DNA of 21,715 nucleotides, from contig DASUSF010000476.1 in NCBI GenBank assembly GCA_036375275.1, positions 1 to 21,715 on the forward strand, read 5' to 3'. Position numbers and translations under genes: made by a program. The DNA is from DASUSF01 sp036375275 (GTDB taxonomy: Bacteria > Pseudomonadota > Alphaproteobacteria > Geminicoccales > Geminicoccaceae). The notes beneath the pieces were generated by a model that saw only the letters and a program-made list of their open reading frames with translations, made no database searches and was not told the DNA's origin. This document shows positions 14,647-21,715 of this stretch, one piece after another. Each line of letters begins with the position of its first letter. Position 1 is the first letter of the stretch.

Positions 14647-15624
14647 ATGACGAGATTGAGCAGGCTGCTCGCGGGGGCGGCGCTCGCCCTGGCGCCGATC
14701 GCGGCGCACGCCGAGGCCTGGGACATGCCGGTCGCCTATCCGGCGAGCAACTACCACACCGAGAACGCGGTGCAGTTCGCCGAGGACGTCGCGGAGATGA
14801 CCAACGGCGAGCTCGAGATCACCGTCCATCCGGGCGGCTCGCTCTACAAGGGCGACGAGATCAAGCGGGCCGTGCAGACCGGACAGGCGCAGATCGGCGA
14901 GCGGCTGATCTCCGCGCTCGCCAACGAGAACCCGCTGTTCGGGATCGACGCCCTGCCGTTCCTCGCGACCAGCTTCGAGGAGGCGAAGAAGCTTTACGAG
15001 GCGTCCAAGCCGGTGCTCGAGGAGGTCCTCGCCGAGCAGAACCTGAAGCTGCTCTACGCGGTCCCCTGGCCGCCGCAGGGCCTCTACACCCAGAAGCCGA
15101 TCGAATCCAAGGCGGACATGGCCGGGGTCAAGTTCCGCGCCTACAACGCCGCGACCGCTCGGGTGGCGGAGCTGATGGGCGCGGTCCCGACCCAGATCGA
15201 GGAGGCCGAGCTCGCCCAGGCCTTCGCGACCGGGGTCGCCGAGAGCATGATCAGCTCGGGCTCGACCGGCTACGACCGCAAGATGTGGGAGCACACCAGC
15301 CACTGGTACGACGCCCAGGCGTGGCTGCCCAAGAACATGGTGATCGTCAACCAGGACGCCTTCGACGGCCTGCCGGAGGACCTGCAGCAGGCGCTGCTGG
15401 ACGCCGCCGCCGCGGCGGAGGAGCGGGGCTGGCAGAAGGCCGAGGAGCTGGCCGACTGGTACAAGGAGCAGCTCGCCGCCGAAGGCATGGAGGTCGGACC
15501 GCCGGGCGAGCAGCTCAAGCAGGACTTCGAGGAGATCGGCGAGACCATGACCCAGGAGTGGCTGAAGGAGGCCGGCGAGAAGGGCCAGCTGGTGATCGAC
15601 GCCTACGAGCGGGCCGCGGGCTGA
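14647..15624 (+). CDS. dctP: TRAP transporter substrate-binding protein (DctP family)
   Basis: The periplasmic binding protein of a tripartite ATP-independent periplasmic transporter, 325 residues including a signal peptide with cleavage likely after AHA at 20-22. The mature protein starts with the domain-one pattern WDMPVAYPASNYHTENAVQF at 25-44. VHPGGSLYKGDEIKRAVQTG at 60-79 is typical, and Arg164 in VKFRAYN (161-167) matches the conserved arginine that pairs with a substrate carboxylate in most DctP proteins. The segment ISSGSTGY at 202-209 is another binding-cleft element. Substrate is unknown; a carboxylate-bearing compound is the safest inference. It precedes dctQ by 49 bp and is the first gene of the transporter set. 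The symbol denotes family, not specificity. Confidence 0.93.
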   Translation: MTRLSRLLAGAALALAPIAAHAEAWDMPVAYPASNYHTENAVQFAEDVAEMTNGELEITVHPGGSLYKGDEIKRAVQTGQAQIGERLISALANENPLFGIDALPFLATSFEEAKKLYEASKPVLEEVLAEQNLKLLYAVPWPPQGLYTQKPIESKADMAGVKFRAYNAATARVAELMGAVPTQIEEAELAQAFATGVAESMISSGSTGYDRKMWEHTSHWYDAQAWLPKNMVIVNQDAFDGLPEDLQQALLDAAAAAEERGWQKAEELADWYKEQLAAEGMEVGPPGEQLKQDFEEIGETMTQEWLKEAGEKGQLVIDAYERAAG

Positions 15625-15673
15625 TCCTCGGGCGGCGCGGGCCGGCCCACCACCGGCCTGCGCCGCAGTCCCC

Positions 15674-16174
15674 ATGCGCCGGCTCCTGGACACGCTCTAC
15701 ACCGGCTGCGGCGTGCTCGCGGCCCTGTTCCTGGTCGCGATCGGAGTCCTGGTCCTGACCAGCATCACCACCCGGCTGCTCGGGCTGACCGTGCCGGGCC
15801 TCACCAACTACGCCGGCTACTGCATGGCCGCCTCGTCGTTCCTGGCGCTCGCCTACACGCTCCGGAAGGGCGGGCACATCCGGGTCTCGATCCTGCTCCA
15901 GCACCTGGACGGCTGGCGCAGACGGGCGGCGGAGCTCTGGTGCCTCGGCGTGGGTTTCCTGCTCGCCGTCTGGTTCGCCTGGTACAGCGTCAAGATGGTC
16001 CGGGTCTCGGTGCAGATCCACGACATCAGCCCGGGCCCCGACGCGACGCCGCTCTGGATCCCGCAGATCGCCATGGCGGTCGGCACCACGGTGCTCGCGA
16101 TCGCCTTGCTCGACCGCCTGATCGAGGTGGCCCGGGGCGGTCCGATCGAGGAGCAGCAGGAGCAGATCGAGTAG
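15674..16174 (+). CDS. dctQ: TRAP transporter small permease (DctQ family)
   Basis: The four-helix small membrane subunit of the TRAP transporter, 166 residues. Hydrophobic segments lie at about 9-32, 44-60, 84-104 and 126-148. LLDTLYTGCGVLAALFLVA at the N-terminus, the middle segment containing ASSFLALAYTLRKGGHIRVS, and the DATPLWIPQIAMAVGTTVLA stretch in the last third fit the family, whose members place a conserved basic/histidine pair after helix two (KGGHIRV here). The ATG at 15674 is the natural start; no obvious Shine-Dalgarno precedes it. It ends 11 bp before the stop of a DUF29 gene on the opposite strand, so the operon is broken here before dctM. Confidence 0.92.
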   Translation: MRRLLDTLYTGCGVLAALFLVAIGVLVLTSITTRLLGLTVPGLTNYAGYCMAASSFLALAYTLRKGGHIRVSILLQHLDGWRRRAAELWCLGVGFLLAVWFAWYSVKMVRVSVQIHDISPGPDATPLWIPQIAMAVGTTVLAIALLDRLIEVARGGPIEEQQEQIE

Positions 16175-16185
16175 CAGGTCCTCGG

Positions 16186-16641
16186 CTACGGCAGCCAGTC
16201 GCCGAGGATCTGCTCGACCGTATAGGGGCAGGCCTCGGGCAGCCTCTCCGCAGCCTCGTCCTCGCCATAGTCGCGCAGAGTGGACGCGGTGTCGTCGCGG
16301 ACTTCCCGGAACAGCTCGGGGAGCTCCCGGCCCAGGATCTGGCGAAGCCCCGGCGTGATGTCTCGCCTGAGGCGTCGCCGGTGCTCCCGGATCGATCGAC
16401 GCCAGAGATTGCGCGGTTCCGAAGCGGGGCTGTGCTCGAGCTTCAAGAAGTGTTCAATGATGACCGATGCGGTGTTCAGGACCTTGCTTCTCTCGCTCTT
16501 GCCCAAGTCTTCAACCTCCTCCACGAGGTTGTCGAGATCGAGCTCGTCGAAGCGCCGGGCGCGCAAAAGCTCGGCCTGACGCTCCGTCCACACGTAGAAG
16601 TCCTCGTCATAGAGATCCGGACGTTCCAGGACCTTGGCCAT
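16186..16641 (-). CDS. DUF29 domain-containing protein
   Basis: A 151-residue protein of the DUF29 family (PF01724), which is widespread in cyanobacteria and some alphaproteobacteria, often in many copies per genome, and of unknown function. It shows the family signature YDEDFYVWTERQAELLRARR near residues 11-30, the acidic run DELDLDNLVEEVEDLGKSER after it, the helical middle with IIEHFLKLEH and WRRSIREHRRRL, and the C-terminal ACPYTVEQILGDWLP. The ATG at 16641 is preceded by GGAGGA. Composition differs from its surroundings: the 60 bases from 16441 hold only 29 G/C, about 48 percent, against a window norm near 70 percent. The gene lies on the opposite strand between dctQ and dctM, so it looks like a later insertion into a transporter operon. 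Confidence 0.93.
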   Translation of the reverse strand: MAKVLERPDLYDEDFYVWTERQAELLRARRFDELDLDNLVEEVEDLGKSERSKVLNTASVIIEHFLKLEHSPASEPRNLWRRSIREHRRRLRRDITPGLRQILGRELPELFREVRDDTASTLRDYGEDEAAERLPEACPYTVEQILGDWLP

Positions 16642-16647
16642 CGGTCG

Positions 16648-16653
16648 TCCTCC
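16648..16653 (-). promoter_or_regulatory. Shine-Dalgarno selecting the DUF29 start
   Basis: TCCTCC on the plus strand reads GGAGGA on the minus strand, 6 bases before the ATG at 16641. It favours that short start over the in-frame reading from 16734, which would add about 30 residues unlike the family. Confidence 0.65.
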
Positions 16654-16775
16654 ATCGGCGCGGCGATCATGACATGGTGCCGGGTGATGCGGCAACGAGA
16701 CGGCAAGGCTGCTTGACCGGGCTTGGCCGCTCACCGATGGTCGCCCGACACGTTCGGGTGGAGGTCCGAGCCGGC

Positions 16776-18071
16776 ATGGACGAAGCGCTCCTCACCGCCG
16801 TGTTCCTCGCCGTCCTGTTCTTCCTGCTCGGCTCCGGCATCTGGGTCGGGCTGGCCCTGCTCGGGGTCGCGTTCGTCGGCATGGAGCTGTTCACCAGCCG
16901 GCCGGCGGGCGACGCCATGGTCACGACGATCTGGACCGCGAGCTCGTCGTGGACCCTCACCGCGCTGCCGCTGTTCATCTGGATGGGCGAGATTCTGTTC
17001 CGCACCCGGCTGTCCGAGAACCTGTTCCGGGGGCTCGCGCCCTGGCTCGCCCGCCTCCCGGGCGGGCTGCTGCACGTCAACGTCGCCGGCTGCGCGCTGT
17101 TCGCCGCGATCTCCGGGAGCTCGGCCGCGACCGTCGCCACGGTCGGCCGGATGTCGATCCCGGAGCTGCGCGCCCGGAACTACAGCGAGAAGATGACCAT
17201 CGGCACCCTCGCCGGCGCGGGCACGCTGGGGCTCCTGATCCCGCCCTCGATCATCCTGATCGTCTACGGCGTCACCGTGAACGAATCGATCGCCAAGCTG
17301 TTCATCGCCGGCATCCTGCCCGGGATCATGCTGGCGCTGCTCTTCATGAGCTTCATCGCGATCCGTGCGCTGATCTTCCCAGGCACCATGCCCGAGCGCG
17401 AGGCCGCCCTGCCGCTCCGGGACAAGATCAGGCTCTCGATCCACCTCGTGCCGGTGATCTGCCTGATCCTCGCCGTGCTCGGATCGATCTACACCGGGAT
17501 CGCGACCGCGACCGAGGCGGCTGTCCTCGGCGTCGCGGGCGGGCTCGTGTTGTCCACCGCGCAGGGCTCGCTGACCCGCGAGAGCTTCGTCGAGAGCCTG
17601 CTCGGCGCGACCCGCACCTCGAGCATGATCGCCCTGATCCTCGCCGGCTCCGCCTTCCTGTCGCTCGCGATGGGGTTCACGGGCCTGCCCCGGAAGCTCG
17701 CGGAAGGCATCGGCGCGCTCGAGCTTGCGCCGCTGGCGCTGATCCTGATGCTGACCGTGTTTTACATCGTGCTCGGCTGCTTCCTCGACGGGATCTCGAC
17801 CGTGGTCCTGACGATGGCGGTGGTCGAGCCGATGATCCGCGAGGCGGGGATCGACCTGCTCTGGTTCGGGATCTACCTCGTGATCGTGGTCGAGATGGCG
17901 CAGATCACCCCGCCGGTCGGCTTCAACCTGTTCGTGCTGCAAGGGATGACGGGGCACGACATCGGCTTCATCGCGCGCGCCGCGCTGCCAATGTTCTTCA
18001 TCATGTGCATCGGCGTCGCCTGCGTCATCGCCTTCCCGGAGATCGTGACCTTCCTGCCCGCCCGGCTTTGA
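16776..18071 (+). CDS. dctM: TRAP transporter large permease (DctM family)
   Basis: The large permease of the TRAP transporter, 431 residues with about 12 helices, driving substrate import with the sodium or proton gradient. Family features include LPLFIWMGEILFRTRLSENL, the serine/threonine-rich substrate/ion segment AAISGSSAATVATVGRMSIP, LGLLIPPSIILIVYG, and the closing AQITPPVGFNLFVLQGMTG. The ATG at 16776 is chosen from a first helix beginning MDEALLTAVFLAV; GGAGG lies about 12 bases upstream, rather far. Its partner dctQ is 601 bp upstream, separated by the antisense DUF29 gene. No other permease is present, so this remains the natural partner of dctP and dctQ here, but the separate promoter needed is unproven. 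Confidence 0.94.
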   Translation: MDEALLTAVFLAVLFFLLGSGIWVGLALLGVAFVGMELFTSRPAGDAMVTTIWTASSSWTLTALPLFIWMGEILFRTRLSENLFRGLAPWLARLPGGLLHVNVAGCALFAAISGSSAATVATVGRMSIPELRARNYSEKMTIGTLAGAGTLGLLIPPSIILIVYGVTVNESIAKLFIAGILPGIMLALLFMSFIAIRALIFPGTMPEREAALPLRDKIRLSIHLVPVICLILAVLGSIYTGIATATEAAVLGVAGGLVLSTAQGSLTRESFVESLLGATRTSSMIALILAGSAFLSLAMGFTGLPRKLAEGIGALELAPLALILMLTVFYIVLGCFLDGISTVVLTMAVVEPMIREAGIDLLWFGIYLVIVVEMAQITPPVGFNLFVLQGMTGHDIGFIARAALPMFFIMCIGVACVIAFPEIVTFLPARL

Positions 18072-18202
18072 CTTCGGCCAAGCAACCTGGCGCCGGCAAC
18101 TTGCTTCGTCTCCAGCTCCACGTCAGGGAGCAAACAACACTCGCCAATCTGGAGAACAAATCCGCCGCATAGAAGTTCTTAGCGGGACGTTTCTTCGTGC
18201 AG

Positions 18203-18207
18203 AAGGA
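18203..18207 (+). promoter_or_regulatory. Shine-Dalgarno selecting the glycosyltransferase start
   Basis: AAGGA lies 8 bases before the ATG at 18216. The in-frame ATG at 18207 overlaps this element and would add only three residues, so 18216 is the preferred start. Confidence 0.6.
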
Positions 18208-18215
18208 TGCCAGCG

Positions 18216-19301
18216 ATGCGAATCGCCCAGGTTGCACCGCTCTACGAAGCCGTCCCGCCCAAGCTGTACGGCGGGACGGAGCGTATCGTGGCCTATCTGA
18301 CGGATGCCTTGGTCGACCTCGGCCACGACGTCACCCTGTTCGCTACCGCGGATGCGACGACCAGGGCGCGCCTGGTGCCGTGCCGCGACCAGGCGATCCG
18401 GCTGGACCCGGACCTCAAGTCGGACCTCGCCGCTCATCTCACGATGCTCGAGCGGGTCCGCTGGCAGGCGGAAGCATTCGACATCATCCACTTCCATGTC
18501 GATCTTCTGCAGTTTCCGATCTTCCGCGACATCGCCCGATGCACGGTGACGACCCTGCACGGGCGCCTCGACCTGAAGGACCTGCCCCAGGCCTACGCGC
18601 GCTTCCCCATGTTCCCGCTGGTCTCCATCTCGAACGCTCAGCGCGCCCCGGTTCCGGACGCCAGCTGGGTCGCGACGGTGCACCACGGGCTGCCGTCGCA
18701 TCTCCTGCCTTTCACGCCGGTCCCGGCCGGAGGCTATCTGGCCTTTCTCGGCCGGATCTCGCCCGAGAAGCGTCCCGACCGCGCGATCGAGATCGCGAAG
18801 CGCGCGGGCGTGCCACTCAAGATCGCCGCCAAGGTCGATGCCGCCGACCGGGAGTACTTCAAGCACACGATCGAGCCCCTGCTCGACCACCCGCTGGTCG
18901 AGTTCATCGGCGAGATCGGGGACGCGGCGAAGGGCGCGTTCCTCGGCAACGCGCTGGCGGTCCTGTTCCCGGTCGACTGGCCGGAGCCGTTCGGCCTGGT
19001 CATGATCGAGGCCATGGCGTGCGGAACGCCCGTGATCGCGTGGCGCCGCGGGTCGGTGCCCGAGGTGATCGAGCACGGGGTGAGCGGGATCCTGGTCGAC
19101 GACATGGACGGCGCGGTCCACGCGGTGCGCCGGATCTGGCAGATCGACCGGAGCGGTGTCCGCAGCACCTTCGAGCGCCGCTTCACTGCCGAAACCATGG
19201 CGCGAGCCTACCTGAGGGTCTACCATGACCGGCTTCGGACGATGCCGGACCGGATGCTGCCTGCCCTAGGCGGAGACGAAATGCCCCGACTGCTCCAGTG
19301 A
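18216..19301 (+). CDS. GT4-family glycosyltransferase
   Basis: A 361-residue retaining GT-B glycosyltransferase of family GT4. The N-terminal Rossmann domain opens with MRIAQVAPLYEAVPPKLYGG (1-20), which includes the glycine-rich acceptor loop YGGTE. The donor-binding C-terminal domain has LAFLGRISPEKRPDRAIEIA (175-194), KIAAKVD and the catalytic/nucleotide-binding EPFGLVMIEAMACGTPVIA at 257-275, containing the E-x7-E pair (Glu257, Glu265). Acceptor and donor cannot be read from the sequence. Its TGA overlaps the GTG of the next gene by four bases, a strong sign of coupling with the glycosidase, so both probably act on the same sugar. A 144 bp gap precedes it; the gap is less GC-rich than its neighbours and probably holds the promoter. 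Confidence 0.92.
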   Translation: MRIAQVAPLYEAVPPKLYGGTERIVAYLTDALVDLGHDVTLFATADATTRARLVPCRDQAIRLDPDLKSDLAAHLTMLERVRWQAEAFDIIHFHVDLLQFPIFRDIARCTVTTLHGRLDLKDLPQAYARFPMFPLVSISNAQRAPVPDASWVATVHHGLPSHLLPFTPVPAGGYLAFLGRISPEKRPDRAIEIAKRAGVPLKIAAKVDAADREYFKHTIEPLLDHPLVEFIGEIGDAAKGAFLGNALAVLFPVDWPEPFGLVMIEAMACGTPVIAWRRGSVPEVIEHGVSGILVDDMDGAVHAVRRIWQIDRSGVRSTFERRFTAETMARAYLRVYHDRLRTMPDRMLPALGGDEMPRLLQ

Positions 19302-21538
19302 CGAACGACCAACCGACGCTCCCCGAGCGGGGCGATCACGAGGAGCACCCGGGCGTCGAGGCCGGCAGCACGACGCTTGCGGCCGCGTCGCCGCAGGCGG
19401 CCGCCAGGGTCCACGTCCTCAAGCATGGCGACACCTTCGCGGTGTGCGACGGCTTCGGGGACATGGTCGGCCGGATCGAGCGGGTGGGCGCCCGCGCCGG
19501 CCCGGATGGTCTGTTCCAGGACGACACCCGGATCCTGTCGCGCTACGTCATGACCGTCACCGGCGGGCGGCCGGTCCTGTTGAGCTCGCACGTCAGCGGC
19601 GACAACGTCCTGCTCGTCGTCGACCTGACCAACCCGGACCTCCGGCTGGCCGCGGCCGGGAGCGTGCCCGAGGGCACGCTGCACATCCGCCGCTCCAGGT
19701 TTCTCTGGCAGGGGCGGATGCTCGAGGAGATCCGGGTGCGCAACTTCGCCGCCCGGCCGCTCCGTCTTCCCCTCGAGTTCGGGTTCGGCGCCGACTTCCG
19801 CGACGTCTTCGAGGTGCGGGGCGCGGTGCGCGACGAGCGCGGCCTTCACCTCGCCGACCGGATCGAGGAGGCCGCCCTGGCACTGGCGTACCAGGGCCGC
19901 GATGGCCGCACCCGAACGGTCTGGATCGAGGCTTCCATGCCCGCCGAGGTGCATGGCCGGAGCGTCCGCTTCACGCTCGACGTCGGGGCGCGCGACGAGA
20001 CCTTCCTGCTGCTCTCGATCGGCCCGGAACGCCTGCCGACGCCGCCGCCCGACCGGACGGCGCACCGCCGCGCGGCTGCCGCCGCCCGCCGCGCCGCGAG
20101 GCGGACCGTCGCGCGGGGCGCGCGCGTGCGGACCTCGAACGAGCTGTTCGACAGCTGGCTGAAGCGGGCGCGCGCGGACCTCGGGCTGCTGATCACCGAC
20201 CTCGAGACCGGCCCCTATCCCTATGCCGGCATCCCCTGGTTCAGCACCCCCTTCGGCCGCGATGCGATCATCACCGCCCTCGAGGTGCTGTGGCTCGACC
20301 CGACGGTCGCCCGCGGCGTGCTCGGCTTCCTCGCCGCGCGCCAGGCGCACGAGGTGGTGCCGTTCCGCGACGCCGAGCCCGGCAAGATCATGCACGAGAC
20401 CCGCAAGGGCGAGATGGCCCTGCTCGGCGAGGTGCCGTTCCTCGATTACTACGGCGGCGTCGACACCACGCCCCTGTTCGTCATGCTCGCCGGTGCCTAC
20501 GTCGCCCGGACCCACGACGCCGACTTCGCCCGGGTGCTCTGGCCGGCGGTCGAGGCGGCGCTCGCCTGGATCGACCGCTACGGCGATGCCGACGGCGACG
20601 GCTTCGTCGAGTACGAGCGCCAGTCGGCGACCGGGCTGGTCAACCAGGGCTGGAAGGACTCGCACGATTCGGTGTTCCACGCCGACGGCAGCGACGTGAT
20701 CGGGCCGATCGCGCTGTGCGAGGTGCAGGGCTACGTCTATGCCGCCCGGCGTGGCGCGGCCGATCTCGCCGACGCGACGGGCCAGCACGAGCGGGCACGA
20801 GAGCTGCGCGCCGCCGCGGCGCTCCTCAGGGAGCGCTTCGAGGAGGCCTTCTGGTGCGAAGAGATCGGCACCTACGCGCTCGCGCTGGATGGGGCGAAAC
20901 GGCAGTGCCGGGTGGCGGCGTCCAACGCCGGCCAGGTCCTGTTCACCGGCATCGCGTCGCCGGAGCGCGCCCGCCGCGTCGCCGACCAGCTGCTCGGGCC
21001 GGACTTCTTCTCCGGCTGGGGGGTCCGCACCCTCGCGAGAAGCGCCGTCCGCTACAACCCGATGTCCTACCACAACGGCTCGATCTGGCCGCACGACTGC
21101 GCCCTGATCGCGGGCGGGCTCGGCCGCTACGGCCTGACGGGGCATGCCGCCCGGCTGCTCTCGGCGCTCGCCGATGCCGCAGCGGCGTTCGACGACCGCC
21201 GCCTGCCGGAGCTGTTCTGCGGCTTTCCGCGCCGGGCCGGCGAGGCGCCGACCTCCTACCCGGTCGCCTGCCTGCCGCAGGCCTGGGCGAGCGGGGCGGT
21301 CTATCTCATGCTCCAGGGCTCGCTCGGCATCACCCTCGACGCCGTCCAGCACCGCATCACGGTCACTAACCCGGCGCTGCCGCCGACGCTGCAGGAGGTG
21401 GTGGTGCGGAAGCTCCGGATCGGCGACGCCACCGCCTCCCTCCGGTTCAGCCTGCGCGGCGGGGTGGTCGAAGCGAGCCTGATCGGCGCCGACGGCGACG
21501 TCACGCTCGCGATGCGGGTGCGCACGCTCCAGGCGTGA
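19298..21538 (+). CDS. Glycogen-debranching-type amylo-alpha-1,6-glucosidase
   Basis: A 746-residue glycosidase with an N-terminal glycogen-debranching beta domain (GDE_N type) and a C-terminal (alpha/alpha)6 toroid, as in amylo-alpha-1,6-glucosidases. After a 35-residue disordered start, the N-domain has VHVLKHGDTFAVCDGFGDM (38-56) and GLFQDDTRILSRY (71-83). A linker, rich in Ala and Arg, spans 245-275. The toroid starts near 281 and carries PWFSTPFGRDAIITALEVLW (313-332), RKGEMALLGEVPFLDYYGGVDTTPLFVM (split at 369-396), and GLVNQGWKDSHDSVFHADG (446-464), which holds the candidate acidic catalytic residues; Glu475 in LCEVQGYVY is another. The start GTG overlaps the glycosyltransferase stop. 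Proteins of this type are annotated as debranching enzymes but some may act on small glucosides rather than glycogen, so specificity is open. No signal peptide was seen. Confidence 0.9.
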   Translation: MTNDQPTLPERGDHEEHPGVEAGSTTLAAASPQAAARVHVLKHGDTFAVCDGFGDMVGRIERVGARAGPDGLFQDDTRILSRYVMTVTGGRPVLLSSHVSGDNVLLVVDLTNPDLRLAAAGSVPEGTLHIRRSRFLWQGRMLEEIRVRNFAARPLRLPLEFGFGADFRDVFEVRGAVRDERGLHLADRIEEAALALAYQGRDGRTRTVWIEASMPAEVHGRSVRFTLDVGARDETFLLLSIGPERLPTPPPDRTAHRRAAAAARRAARRTVARGARVRTSNELFDSWLKRARADLGLLITDLETGPYPYAGIPWFSTPFGRDAIITALEVLWLDPTVARGVLGFLAARQAHEVVPFRDAEPGKIMHETRKGEMALLGEVPFLDYYGGVDTTPLFVMLAGAYVARTHDADFARVLWPAVEAALAWIDRYGDADGDGFVEYERQSATGLVNQGWKDSHDSVFHADGSDVIGPIALCEVQGYVYAARRGAADLADATGQHERARELRAAAALLRERFEEAFWCEEIGTYALALDGAKRQCRVAASNAGQVLFTGIASPERARRVADQLLGPDFFSGWGVRTLARSAVRYNPMSYHNGSIWPHDCALIAGGLGRYGLTGHAARLLSALADAAAAFDDRRLPELFCGFPRRAGEAPTSYPVACLPQAWASGAVYLMLQGSLGITLDAVQHRITVTNPALPPTLQEVVVRKLRIGDATASLRFSLRGGVVEASLIGADGDVTLAMRVRTLQA

Positions 21539-21544
21539 GGCGGC

Positions 21545-21715
21545 TCAGCCCGCCCGGTCGTCGCCGACCGCTTCCGCCTCGCTGAAGGCGAACAGCGGGT
21601 CGCTCCCGCTCCTCACCACCTCGTCCGTGATCACGACCTCCTCGACGCCGCGGAGGGAGGGGAGCTCGAACATGGTCTCGAGCAGGATGGTCTCCATGAT
21701 CGAGCGGAGGCCGCG
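21545..21715 (-). CDS. clpX: C-terminal end of a ClpX-type AAA+ unfoldase subunit (5' part outside the window)
   Basis: The 56 codons present, ending in TGA at 21545, match the C-terminal small AAA+ domain of ClpX: RGLRSIMETILLETMFELPS at 1-20 of the fragment, followed by VEEVVITDEVV and a divergent acidic tail ending in DDRAG. ClpX unfolds substrates and feeds them to the ClpP protease. HslU was considered and is unlikely because it lacks this ETMFELPS pattern. Only the end is visible, so the Walker motifs, zinc domain and ClpP-binding loop cannot be checked, and a ClpX paralogue is possible. The gene converges on the debranching enzyme gene with a 6 bp gap; in many alphaproteobacteria lon follows clpX, but here it does not. 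Confidence 0.8.
   Translation of the reverse strand, partial: RGLRSIMETILLETMFELPSLRGVEEVVITDEVVRSGSDPLFAFSEAEAVGDDRAG

Noticed and set aside
18154..18191. Possible EcfG general-stress promoter (GAAC ... CGTT) ahead of the glycosyltransferase gene
   Set aside because: The -35-like element is not GGAAC and the spacing is 30 bases, well over the 16-19 expected.

Overview
This is a roughly 21.7 kb chromosomal window from a very GC-rich Gram-negative bacterium. The gene content points to an alphaproteobacterium, probably of the Rhodospirillales/Geminicoccales type: ApaG, an rsmI-yraN pair divergent from a penicillin-binding-protein-activator lipoprotein, an rph-rdgB pair, a TRAP transporter, a DUF29 protein and a ClpX end. 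That placement rests on recognised protein families and codon/GC style, not on a database search. No rRNA, tRNA, CRISPR array, insertion sequence or prophage gene was seen. Coding density is very high: no gap between genes exceeds about 205 bases, so there is no stretch over 300 bases without a gene.

Layout, left to right. (1) 1-833, minus: a zinc alcohol dehydrogenase cut by the window edge. (2) 996-3592, plus: apaG, a TrkH potassium transporter, a tiny YqaE/Pmp3 membrane protein and a DUF4112 protein, together looking like an ion and membrane homeostasis run. (3) 3628-6255, minus: an MBOAT O-acyltransferase followed 21 bp later by a membrane-anchored SGNH-type partner, a glycan O-acylation pair with no glycan synthesis genes beside it. 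(4) 6401-7716, minus: yraN and rsmI overlapping by 4 bp, divergent from a lipoprotein of the LpoA-like family at 7695-9191. (5) 9212-10548, minus: rph then rdgB, overlapping by 4 bp. (6) 10753-14566, plus: an unrecognised exported protein, an AbrB-family (PF05145) membrane protein, a diacylglycerol-kinase-type lipid kinase, a DUF2383-like helical protein and a flavodoxin-fold NAD(P)H oxidoreductase. (7) 14647-18071: a TRAP transporter in DctP-DctQ-DctM order, with an antisense DUF29 gene between DctQ and DctM. (8) 18216-21538, plus: a GT4 glycosyltransferase translationally coupled to a glycogen-debranching-type glycosidase. (9) 21545-21715, minus: the last 56 residues of a ClpX-type ATPase.

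Most of the window is ordinary housekeeping and transport. The least explained parts are the TRAP operon interrupted by DUF29, the coupled GT4/debranching-enzyme pair, the orphan acylation pair, and the exported 176-residue protein behind a near-perfect inverted repeat. I saw no convincing evidence of an entirely new defence or mobile system.
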